42,269 nucleotides of DNA from Mycobacterium sp. UM_CSW (GTDB lineage: Bacteria; Actinomycetota; Actinomycetes; Mycobacteriales; Mycobacteriaceae). The notes under the pieces were generated by a model. It had not been told where the DNA came from. It saw only the letters and a list, made by a program, of their open reading frames with translations, and searched no databases. The stretch is taken from positions 1-42,269 of the forward strand of contig NZ_AUWQ01000030.1 of NCBI RefSeq assembly GCF_000455205.1, written 5' to 3'. The translations under genes were made by a program, and so were the position numbers. Below are positions 24,829 through 32,825 of this stretch, one piece after another; the first letter of the stretch is position 1, and each line of letters opens with the position of its first letter.

Positions 24829-27800
24829 CGCGCGCAACGGCGGCCGAACAGCTCGACAGCGAAAACCCGTGGCCGGGGCTCGAGTCGTTCGAGGAATCCG
24901 GGAGCGCGTTCTTCCACGGGCGCGGCCACGAATCGACGACGCTGCTGAGCTGCGTTCTCGACGCTCCGATCACCCTGTTGTACGGGCGGTCCGGCGTCGG
25001 CAAGACGTCGTTGTTGCGCGCGGGGCTATTCCCGTTGCTGCGCGACAACGACTTTCTGCCGGTCTATGTGCGCCTTGACGTTGCGCCGGGCGCCGCACCG
25101 CTGACTCGTCAATTGCGGCAATCGCTATTCGACTCGATTCGGGCCGAGGTGCCCGATCCGGTGCTGCCTGCGGAGGACGAATCTCTTTCGGAATATCTGC
25201 GTCGCGACGACTTCGAGCTCCGAAGCGAGCGGGGCGAGCTACTGACGCCGGTGATCGTTGTCGACCAGTTCGAGGAACTCGTTGCACCCGCTCAGCGGGT
25301 TGCCGATCTCGTTCGGGAATTCAGGGATGAGCTCGGTGAGCTGGCCGAACGGAAGGGCAGCTACAAGTTACTGCTCTGCCTGCGGGAGGAATCTGTCCCG
25401 GATCTTGACGACTGGCACCAGCTCATCCCGTCGCTAGGGCAGTCACGGATGCGCCTGTTGCCGATGGGGACGAGCGAGGCAGTCGACACGGTGTACAAGC
25501 CGGCCGAAGAGTTGATGCCCCGTCCGCTCGCGCGCCGGGTGGTGGGGATCGTCGCCGGCGAGGACCTGCACCGCGCCCGCGGCGTCCCGTTCGCCGACGT
25601 CGATCGTCCCGCCGACGACTTCGACGCCCTGGAGGTCGAACCCGCGCTGCTCAGCCTGTTCTGCCGCGAGCTCAACGAGGAGCGGAAGCGGCGCGGGCAG
25701 AGCCACTTCGACGACCGGCTGGTCCAGGACGCCAGGCGAGACATCCTGTCGAACTATTACCTGTCGTGCGTGCGCGACCTTCCCCCGCGCGTCGCGCAGT
25801 TCATCGAGTCCGAGCTCATCACCGAGAAGGGATTCCGCGACAGCTATGTCCGCGAGGAAGCGGTGCCGTCCCGGCTCACCGAGGACGAACTGTCCCGGCT
25901 GATCGGGTCGCGGCTGCTACGGCTGCAGGAACACTACGGCGCGCAGCGCATCGAACTCACGCACGATGTGCTCACCGACGCGGTCCGCGAACACCGAGAC
26001 CGGCGACGTACGGGAAAGACCAAGGCCGCCTTGGCATCCCGCGCCGACGGCCCGCAAGTCGGACTCGAAGCCGCCCAGCGGCGCGCCGCTGCCCTACGGA
26101 AACGGTTACAGATCCTCGCTGCCGCGCTGGCGGTCACCGCCGTCGTCGCCCTCGTTGCCGTGATGCTCGGTGTGCAGGCCGTCCAAGCGCGACACGAGGC
26201 GCAGAGCCAGCTGCACCAGAAGCTGCTCACCCAGCGGCAGATCCTGATCGCCGAGGCGCAGGACATGCTGGCCGGCACCCAGCCCGGCGGGGACGCGCGC
26301 GCCTTCCAGCAGATCCTCGCCGCGCGCGCCCTGCTCACTCCCGCCGACGACGGGCCGCTCTACACCGCTGTGGCCCAACGAGCCAGCACCCTCAAAATCA
26401 TCACCGGGCACACCGGCGCGGTGAACGGTGTGGCGTTCAGCGCCGACGGGCGCCGGCTTGCCAGCGTCGGCCTCGACAAGACGGTGCGGATGTGGAACGC
26501 CGAGACCGGCCAACAGGTCGGCGCGGCGATGACCGGTCATCAGGACAACGTGATCGGCGTGGCGTTCAGCCCGGACGGGCGCCGGGTGGCTTCCGCGAGC
26601 ATGGACAAGACGGTCCGAATCTGGGACGCCGAGACGGGCCACCCGGTTGGCGCACCGCTGCGCGGTCACACCGGTTCGGCGCTCGGGGTGGCGTTCAGCC
26701 CGGACGGGAACTGGCTGGCCTCCGCGAGCAGCGATCGCACCGTGCAGCTGTGGGACGTCCGGGCCGGCTACACGCCCGGTCCCCGGCTCGTCGGCCACAC
26801 GGGTTCGGTGGTCGGCGTGGCGTACAGCCCGGACGGGCAGCGGTTGGCTTCCGCGAGCGACGACCAGACCGTCCGCCTGTGGGACGCCCGGACCGGCCAA
26901 CCGATCGGCGCCCCCCTCGTCGGCCATATCGGCCCGGTGCTCAGCGTCGCGTTCAGCCCCGACGGGCACCGGCTGGCTTCCGCGAGCATGGATACGACGG
27001 TCCGGATCTGGGATGCCGACACCGGTCAACCGGTGGGCGCGCCACTCACCGGTCACACCGGGCCGGTGCAAAGCGTGGCGTTCGACCCCGCGGGACACCG
27101 GCTGGCCAGCGCGAGCGCCGACCAGACCGTGCGGCTGTGGGACGCCGACGCCGGACACGACCGCGGCCCGTTGCTCGTCGGCCACAGCGGCATCGTGAAC
27201 GGCGTGATGTTCAGCCTGGACGGGCGCCGGCTGGCCACCGCCAGCAGCGACGCCACGGTCCGGCTGTGGGACGCCGGCCAGCCGTTCGGCTCACCGCTGG
27301 TCGGCCACACCAGCAAAGTGAACAGTGTGGCCTTCAGCCCCGACGGACACCGCCTCGCCTCGGCCAGCGACGACCAGACGGTGCGGCTGTGGGACGCCGG
27401 CACCGGCCAACCGGTCGGCGCGCCGCTGCGCGGCCACACCGGCAACGTGAACAGCGTGGCGTTCAGCCCCGACGGGCGGCGCGTCGCCTCGGCGGGCGAC
27501 GACCAGACGGTGCGGCTGTGGGACACCGGGACTGGCCAACCGGTGGGCGCGCCGCTGCGCGGCCACACCGGCCCCGTGCTCAGCGTGGCGTTCAGCCCCG
27601 ACGGCCGCCAGTTGGCGTCGGCCGGCGACGACCAGACGGTGCGGCTGTGGGACGCCGCCACCGGTAAGTCGATCGCCCTCACCGGCCACACCCGCAGGGT
27701 GGACAGCGTGGCGTTCAGCCCGGACGGTCGCCGGCTGGCCTCGGCCAGTGTCGACCAGACGGTGCGGCTCTGGGATGCGGGCACCGGCCAATCGCTCGCC

Positions 27801-28295
27801 GTCCTCGCCGACCACGCCGGCCCGGTGTTCAGCGTGGCGTTCAGCCCGGACGGTCGCCGGCTGGCCACCGCGAGCGGCGACCAGACCGTGCGGCTGTGGG
27901 ACGCGGGAACCGGACAACCGGTCGGCGACCCCCTGAGAGGAACCGGCGACACCGTGAACGCCGTAGCCTTCAGTCCCAACGGACGGCGGCTGGCCACCGC
28001 GGAAAGCGAAGGCACGCTGCAACTTTGGGATGCCACCACCGGCCAGCCGTTCGGCGCCTACCTCGAGGGCCACACCGGCCCGGTGCTCAGCGTGGCGTAC
28101 AGCCCCGACGGGCAACGGCTGGCCTCCGCGGGCGCCGACACCACGGTGCGGCTATGGCCGGCGGATGCCTCGCCGGAGATGCTGTGCGCCAAGCTGACCT
28201 CGAACATGAGCCGTCAGCAGTGGCGCGACTGGGTGTCGCCGGATATGGGCTACGTCAAGCTGTGCCCGGGACTGCCGATCGCCGGTAGCGGCTAG
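24825..28295 (+). CDS. nSTAND1-type NTPase - transmembrane helix - 14 WD40 repeats
   Basis: A 1156-residue protein. The N-terminus has the nSTAND1 signature NPWPGLESFEE followed by FFHGR, Walker A GRSGVGKTS (54-62) and Walker B TPVIVVDQFEEL (141-152), then helical winged-helix-like regions to about residue 410. A single transmembrane helix follows a basic stretch (about 429-452, ILAAALAVTAVVALVAVML). From residue about 527 to 1112 there are 14 WD40 repeats, enough for two seven-bladed propellers, then a short tail ending LCPGLPIAGSG. By positive-inside reasoning the NTPase is cytosolic and the propellers are outside. Proteins of this layout are common in multicellular or complex actinobacteria and are considered signalling or conflict/programmed-response ATPases; effector and ligand are unknown. 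Its stop shares a CTAG with the convergent ALDH stop. Confidence 0.9.
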   Translation: MTRATAAEQLDSENPWPGLESFEESGSAFFHGRGHESTTLLSCVLDAPITLLYGRSGVGKTSLLRAGLFPLLRDNDFLPVYVRLDVAPGAAPLTRQLRQSLFDSIRAEVPDPVLPAEDESLSEYLRRDDFELRSERGELLTPVIVVDQFEELVAPAQRVADLVREFRDELGELAERKGSYKLLLCLREESVPDLDDWHQLIPSLGQSRMRLLPMGTSEAVDTVYKPAEELMPRPLARRVVGIVAGEDLHRARGVPFADVDRPADDFDALEVEPALLSLFCRELNEERKRRGQSHFDDRLVQDARRDILSNYYLSCVRDLPPRVAQFIESELITEKGFRDSYVREEAVPSRLTEDELSRLIGSRLLRLQEHYGAQRIELTHDVLTDAVREHRDRRRTGKTKAALASRADGPQVGLEAAQRRAAALRKRLQILAAALAVTAVVALVAVMLGVQAVQARHEAQSQLHQKLLTQRQILIAEAQDMLAGTQPGGDARAFQQILAARALLTPADDGPLYTAVAQRASTLKIITGHTGAVNGVAFSADGRRLASVGLDKTVRMWNAETGQQVGAAMTGHQDNVIGVAFSPDGRRVASASMDKTVRIWDAETGHPVGAPLRGHTGSALGVAFSPDGNWLASASSDRTVQLWDVRAGYTPGPRLVGHTGSVVGVAYSPDGQRLASASDDQTVRLWDARTGQPIGAPLVGHIGPVLSVAFSPDGHRLASASMDTTVRIWDADTGQPVGAPLTGHTGPVQSVAFDPAGHRLASASADQTVRLWDADAGHDRGPLLVGHSGIVNGVMFSLDGRRLATASSDATVRLWDAGQPFGSPLVGHTSKVNSVAFSPDGHRLASASDDQTVRLWDAGTGQPVGAPLRGHTGNVNSVAFSPDGRRVASAGDDQTVRLWDTGTGQPVGAPLRGHTGPVLSVAFSPDGRQLASAGDDQTVRLWDAATGKSIALTGHTRRVDSVAFSPDGRRLASASVDQTVRLWDAGTGQSLAVLADHAGPVFSVAFSPDGRRLATASGDQTVRLWDAGTGQPVGDPLRGTGDTVNAVAFSPNGRRLATAESEGTLQLWDATTGQPFGAYLEGHTGPVLSVAYSPDGQRLASAGADTTVRLWPADASPEMLCAKLTSNMSRQQWRDWVSPDMGYVKLCPGLPIAGSG
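26403..28160 (+). repeat. Array of 14 WD40 repeats inside the NTPase gene
   Basis: Each unit is about 40-43 codons and follows GH(T/S)xxVxSVAFSPDGRRLASASxDxTVRLWD. Units 8, 9 and 10 (roughly 27303-27655) are especially alike at DNA level, sharing long stretches around the gacgaccagacggtgcggct block, whereas units 1-3, 7 and 13 are more diverged. This pattern suggests recent unit duplication or homogenisation within the array. Confidence 0.9.
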
Positions 28296-29776
28296 CTCGG
28301 CACCGGATGCCGGACGAACGTCCGCGGCTGGGTGAACGCCCGGATCCCGTCGACACCGAGTTCCCGGCCGAGGCCTGACTGGCCGCAGCCGCCGAACGGC
28401 AGGCGCGGGTCTTGGGCGGCCAGGCCATGGCAGTTGACGCTGACCGTGCCCGCGACGAGCCGGCCCGTGATCCGGTCAGCCAGCGCGTCGTCCCCAGTCC
28501 AGACCGACGCGGTGAGGCCGAATTCGGTTGCGTTGGCGGCGGTTACGGCGTCGTCGATGTCGTCGTAACCGAAGATCGGCAGCACCGGACCGAACTGCTC
28601 CTCGGTGGCCAGCCGCGAATCGGCGGCGAGGTCGGTGACGACGGTCGGCAGCGCGAAGTAACCGCCGGAGTCGGCGTCGGCCTCGCGGATCCGACCCGCG
28701 GTGCGCACCGACGCGCCCTGGGCCTCGGCGTCGCCGACCAGGGCGGCGACCCTGTCGCGTCCGGCGGCGGTGTGCAACGGGCCGAGCGTGGTCTCGTCGG
28801 CGAGGCCATCGCCGATCACCTCGCGCTCGCAGCGCGCGAGCACCGCCTCGGCCAGCTCGCCGACCTTGCCGGCGGGCGCGTACAGCCGCTTGATCGCCAT
28901 GCAGACCTGGCCGCCGGTGGTATAGGTCGCCGTCACCAGCCGCTCCACCAGCTCGTCGGTGACCTCGATGTCCGGGGCGATGATCGCCGCGTCGTTGCCG
29001 CCCAGCTCGAGCAGCACCGGGGTGAGGCGCGCGGCGGCCGCGGCCATGACGGCGCGCCCGGTGGCGACGCCGCCGGTCAGCGAGATCAGGTCGATGCCCG
29101 GATGGGTGACCAGCGCCTGCGCGAGCTCGCTGCCCGGTCCGGACAGGACGTTCACCACGCCCGGCGGCAGCGCCGCGGCCACCGCCCCGGCGAGCTGCAG
29201 CGCCGCCAGCGGACAGCTCGGCGGCACCTTGACGACGGCGGTGTTGCCCGCCGTCAGCGCCGACGCGAGCTTCGTCATCGTCAGCGCCAGTGGCCAGTTG
29301 AACGGCAGCACCAGCGCGGCCACGCCGAACGGCTCCCGGTGCAGCCGTGGGTAAACGGAGCCGGGGTCGACCTGCTCGGGTGCCAGCGCCGCCTCGGCCA
29401 TCGAGCCGATCAGGGCGGCGAGGCCCGGCCCGGTACTGATCTCGAAGTTCGCCTCGGTGAGCACCTTGCCGTGCTCGCAGGTGTAGAGCCGCGCGCCGTC
29501 ACGGGCGGCCAGCTGTTCGGCGGCGGTGGCCGCGGCCACCGAGATGGCGGCGACCCGCTCCGCGACCCCGAGCGCGCGCCATTGCGGGGCCGCCCGCTTC
29601 GCCGCCGACACCGCGGCGTCCAGTTGGGCACGGTCGGCGGCGGGTGCGTGGCCGACGATCTCGGCCGGGCGGGCCGGGTTGTGCACCGGGTAGGTTCCCG
29701 CGGCGCCTTCCTGCGGCTGGCCGCCGATGGTCAGGACCGAATCCGTCGCCGGCGCTTTGTGGACTGTAGTTGTCAT
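28292..29776 (-). CDS. NAD(P)-dependent aldehyde dehydrogenase
   Basis: A 494-residue ALDH-superfamily enzyme. Seen: VLPFNWPLALTMTKLASAL (substrate/cofactor entry), AVVKVPPSCPL, LTGGVATGR (cofactor-binding turn), LLELGGNDA with the general-base Glu, and GGQVCMAIKR with the nucleophile Cys292. The C-terminal part has EEQFGPVLPI and LPFGGCGQSGLGRE. The ATG at 29776 has a strong AAGGGAG ribosome site; the frame is open upstream but overlaps the divergent ADH there. Divergent from the zinc alcohol dehydrogenase, it would oxidise the aldehyde made by that enzyme to an acid, completing a P450/ADH/ALDH route (inference). Confidence 0.92.
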   Translation of the reverse strand: MTTTVHKAPATDSVLTIGGQPQEGAAGTYPVHNPARPAEIVGHAPAADRAQLDAAVSAAKRAAPQWRALGVAERVAAISVAAATAAEQLAARDGARLYTCEHGKVLTEANFEISTGPGLAALIGSMAEAALAPEQVDPGSVYPRLHREPFGVAALVLPFNWPLALTMTKLASALTAGNTAVVKVPPSCPLAALQLAGAVAAALPPGVVNVLSGPGSELAQALVTHPGIDLISLTGGVATGRAVMAAAAARLTPVLLELGGNDAAIIAPDIEVTDELVERLVTATYTTGGQVCMAIKRLYAPAGKVGELAEAVLARCEREVIGDGLADETTLGPLHTAAGRDRVAALVGDAEAQGASVRTAGRIREADADSGGYFALPTVVTDLAADSRLATEEQFGPVLPIFGYDDIDDAVTAANATEFGLTASVWTGDDALADRITGRLVAGTVSVNCHGLAAQDPRLPFGGCGQSGLGRELGVDGIRAFTQPRTFVRHPVPS

Positions 29777-29851
29777 CGCCCGTCTCCCTTGACCCGGTGC
29801 GGTTGTCCCGCCATCGTAAGTCGCTATGACGCCGATCACATTTTTGGTCCG

Positions 29852-30934
29852 ATGAAAGCGGTCGTGCTGCGCGAGGTCGGACAGCCCACGGCGGTGGAGG
29901 AGCTCGCGCTGCGACCGCTGGCCGGCCACGAGGTCCGGGTGCGGCTGCACGCCAGCGGGGTGTGTCACAGCGATCTGTCGTTGCGCGACGGGGCGATACC
30001 GACGCTGTTGCCGTCGACGCTCGGGCACGAGGGGGCGGGGATCGTCGCCGAGGTGGGCGCCGACGTCACGACCGTCAGCCCGGGGGACCACGTAGTGCTG
30101 ACGTGGAACGTGCCATGCCGCTCCTGCCCGCATTGCCTGCGCGGCGAGGCCCAGCTGTGTGTGCACGGCTACGACCACGCCTACGGCGGCCCGTACGCGG
30201 AGGGCGCCGGTGCGCCGGTGTGGCCGGGAATGGGCGTCGGGTCGCTGGCCGAGGAGACGCTGCTGCCGGCCGCGGCGGTGGTGCGGGTCGACGAGTCGCT
30301 GCCGCTCGACCTCGCGGCGCTGCTGGGCTGCGGCGTCACCACCGGGGTCGGCGCAGTGATGCGCACCGCGGCCGTGCGCCTTGGGGAGAGCGTGCTCGTG
30401 ATCGGTTGCGGCGGTGTCGGTTTGGCCGCCATCCAAGGTGCGCGGCTGGCCGGTGCGGCGCCGATCATCGCCGCCGACCGGGCCGCCGGCCAGCTTCCAG
30501 CCGCGGTGGCCAACGGGGCAACCGACACCATCGACGCCAGCGAAGCCGATGTCGTTGCCGCGGTGCGCGACCTCACCGGCGGCCTCGGGGTCGACCACGG
30601 GATCGAGGTGGTGGGCAAGCCCGCCACCATGCGCCTGGCCTACGAGGCCACCCGCCGCGGCGGCAAGGTGACCCTGGTGGGTGCCGCCGGGATCGCCGAG
30701 GAGGTGACGTTTCCCGCGCTGTCGTTGATGGCCGACGGCAAGGCGGTCCAGGGCAGCGTCTACGGCGCCAGCGACCCGGCGCGCGACATCCCGGTGCTGG
30801 CCGCGCTGGCCCAACGCGGCAAGCTCGACCTCGAAGCGTTGGTGACGCGGCGGATCGGCATCGACGACGTCGAGGCGGCGTTCACCGACATGTCCGCGGG
30901 GCGCGGCGCCCGCAGCGTGGTGTGCTTCGCGTAA
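29852..30934 (+). CDS. Zinc-dependent medium-chain alcohol dehydrogenase
   Basis: A 360-residue MDR-family dehydrogenase. Catalytic zinc ligands are visible in GVCHSDLS (Cys-His) and GHEGAG (His-Glu). A structural zinc lobe with four cysteines lies in CRSCPHCLRGEAQLC. The Rossmann motif is VIGCGGVGLAAI. The MKAVVLREVGQP opening is typical for the class and fixes the ATG at 29852; the open frame upstream is antisense to the ALDH. TTGTCC - 16 bases - TATGAC (29803-29830) is a weak candidate promoter in the 75-base divergent region. It is convergent with the ferredoxin gene, 3 bases apart. Confidence 0.92.
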   Translation: MKAVVLREVGQPTAVEELALRPLAGHEVRVRLHASGVCHSDLSLRDGAIPTLLPSTLGHEGAGIVAEVGADVTTVSPGDHVVLTWNVPCRSCPHCLRGEAQLCVHGYDHAYGGPYAEGAGAPVWPGMGVGSLAEETLLPAAAVVRVDESLPLDLAALLGCGVTTGVGAVMRTAAVRLGESVLVIGCGGVGLAAIQGARLAGAAPIIAADRAAGQLPAAVANGATDTIDASEADVVAAVRDLTGGLGVDHGIEVVGKPATMRLAYEATRRGGKVTLVGAAGIAEEVTFPALSLMADGKAVQGSVYGASDPARDIPVLAALAQRGKLDLEALVTRRIGIDDVEAAFTDMSAGRGARSVVCFA

Positions 30935-30937
30935 TCC

Positions 30938-31132
30938 TCAGGGCGACAGCGTGATTGCCTGCTCCGGGCAGTTCTGCTCACCCGTTTTGGCCTGCGCCTC
31001 GAGTTCGCCCGAGACCTCCTCGACGAGCACCACGCAGTGACCCACGTCGTCGGCGTCGAAGACGTCGGGCGCCAACGTGTAGCAGCGGCCGTGTCCCGTG
31101 CAGCGGTCCGGGTCGACGGCAATGCGGGTCAT
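30938..31132 (-). CDS. [3Fe-4S] ferredoxin, P450 redox partner
   Basis: A 64-residue ferredoxin. Cys11, Cys17 and Cys55 (CTGHGRC ... NCPEQAI) are the cluster ligands, with His14 where a [4Fe-4S] protein would have a cysteine. This is the known pattern of actinobacterial P450-associated [3Fe-4S]-type ferredoxins. The start codon overlaps the upstream P450 stop by 4 bases (ATGA), so it is translated with that P450 and almost certainly donates electrons to it. It may also serve P450s A and B, which lack adjacent ferredoxins. No ferredoxin reductase is present in the window. Confidence 0.93.
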   Translation of the reverse strand: MTRIAVDPDRCTGHGRCYTLAPDVFDADDVGHCVVLVEEVSGELEAQAKTGEQNCPEQAITLSP

Positions 31133-32298
31133 GACGCCGGAAACACCAGCGGCAGCGTCTCCACCGACCGCAGCGCGGCGGTATAGGTCAGCTGCGTGCC
31201 GGGCTTGACCTCGTAATTCGGGATGCGGCGGTGGAATTCGCGCAGCGCCACTCGCAGCTCCATGCGGGCGAGGTGGGACCCCAGGCAGCGGTGCGGGCCG
31301 CCGCCAAAGGCGCGGTGCCGGTTCGGATTGCGCGTGAAGTCCACCACCTCCGGATCGGGGAACTCGGCGGGGTCGGTGTTGGCCGCGCCGAGCAGTGGGC
31401 TGATCCGTTCGCCCTTGCTGATCGGGCATCCGCCCACCTCGGTGTCCTGGACGCAGACGCGGGCCACGCCCGGCACCGGCGTCTCCCAGCGCAACAGCTC
31501 CTCGATGGCGCTCGGCAGGATGTCGGGCTGCTCGACGAGTTGGCGACGGTGCTCGGGGTGGCGGGCAAGGAACACGAAAAAGCAGTCCAGGGAGTCGGTT
31601 ACGGTGTCGAGCCCCGCGATCAGGAACAGGATGCAGATGTCGAGCAGCTCCTCGCGCGTCAGCGGTTTGCCTTCCACGTTCGCCGCGATCATGGCGGACA
31701 GCACGTCGTCGCGCGGATTGGCGATGTGGTCGTCGATGGCACGGTCGAAGTACTCGTAGATCTGTTGCGCCGTCGGAGCACCGGACTCGTGGCGGCGGTC
31801 GAAGCCCGAGTCGCCCGCTGGCCGGATGATGCCATCCTTCCACTCCAGGAACTGGTCGAGATCCTCGAGCGGCAGGCCGAGCAATTGAAGGAATACGGTG
31901 CAGGGGAGGGGAACAGCGAACTCTTCGTGGAAGTCGCATTCGCCGCGACCGGCGAAGCGGTCGATCATCTCGTTCACCAGCTCGCTGACGAGGGGTTCAC
32001 GCCGGGCCATCTCCCGCGGGGTGAACAGCGGATCCAGGACGCGGCGGTATTTCGCGTGATCGGGCGGGTCGATTTGTAGCGGGATCATCGGTCGGACGTT
32101 GCCGAGGTCGACGGCGTCCATGTTCGACGAGAACAACTCGGTGTGCTTGAGGGCCATCTCGATGTCGGCCAGACGACTGAGAACCCACGCCGTCGGCGAG
32201 CGGAACACCGGGGTGGTTTCGCGCAACGCCTTGTACATCGGCTGCGGATCGGCGAGTCCCGCGAACGCCTGATCGACATACCCTTCGGTTTCTGTCAT
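31129..32298 (-). CDS. Cytochrome P450 (C), operonic with ferredoxin
   Basis: A 389-residue P450. Seen: I-helix IAGLDTVTD (Val in place of the second Thr), ExxR (EELLRWETP), NRHRAFGGGPHRCLG with haem ligand Cys338. PLQIDPPDHAKYRRVLDPLF is the conserved C-helix segment. The start was placed at the ATG at 32298 (MTETEGYVDQ); an in-frame TTG 9 bases earlier is possible. On the minus strand TAAATA (32330-32325) could be the -10 box. It lies next to rnpB, at the border between accessory and conserved DNA. With the ferredoxin, ADH and ALDH next door it probably starts oxidation of a terpenoid- or alkyl-type substrate, but the substrate is not predictable. Confidence 0.92.
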   Translation of the reverse strand: MTETEGYVDQAFAGLADPQPMYKALRETTPVFRSPTAWVLSRLADIEMALKHTELFSSNMDAVDLGNVRPMIPLQIDPPDHAKYRRVLDPLFTPREMARREPLVSELVNEMIDRFAGRGECDFHEEFAVPLPCTVFLQLLGLPLEDLDQFLEWKDGIIRPAGDSGFDRRHESGAPTAQQIYEYFDRAIDDHIANPRDDVLSAMIAANVEGKPLTREELLDICILFLIAGLDTVTDSLDCFFVFLARHPEHRRQLVEQPDILPSAIEELLRWETPVPGVARVCVQDTEVGGCPISKGERISPLLGAANTDPAEFPDPEVVDFTRNPNRHRAFGGGPHRCLGSHLARMELRVALREFHRRIPNYEVKPGTQLTYTAALRSVETLPLVFPAS

Positions 32299-32369
32299 GA
32301 CGTTCAATGTGACACCAACTTCGCTATTTAGGCAATGATTAGGTAATTGCTGATATGCCCGAATGCCGC

Positions 32370-32398
32370 TGGTCAGCAGATTCTCCAGCGAGTACCGT
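32370..32398 (+). promoter_or_regulatory. rnpB promoter
   Basis: TGGTCA (32370-32375) and TACCGT (32393-32398) are separated by 17 bases and place the transcription start about 7 bases on, at 32405, just at the 5' strand of the RNase P RNA terminal helix. TACCGT fits the mycobacterial TAnnnT -10 pattern. Confidence 0.6.
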
Positions 32399-32404
32399 GG
32401 ACCG

Positions 32405-32815
<411 letters not shown>

Positions 32816-32825
32816 GCTTCGGCGC

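Noticed and set aside
25766-27667. Very long second open frame (over 600 codons) within the nSTAND1-WD40 gene
   Set aside because: It is a +1 shadow of the WD40 array, rich in Arg/Gly/Pro with no domain; the WD40 frame is unmistakable.
26403-28160. Regularly spaced repeats that might be a CRISPR array
   Set aside because: They are codon-periodic WD40 units inside one reading frame, not palindromic repeats with unique spacers.
28291-28296. Shared CTAG used as stop by both convergent genes (NTPase and ALDH)
   Set aside because: A curiosity that follows from the palindromic CTAG; common in compact genomes and not evidence of regulation.
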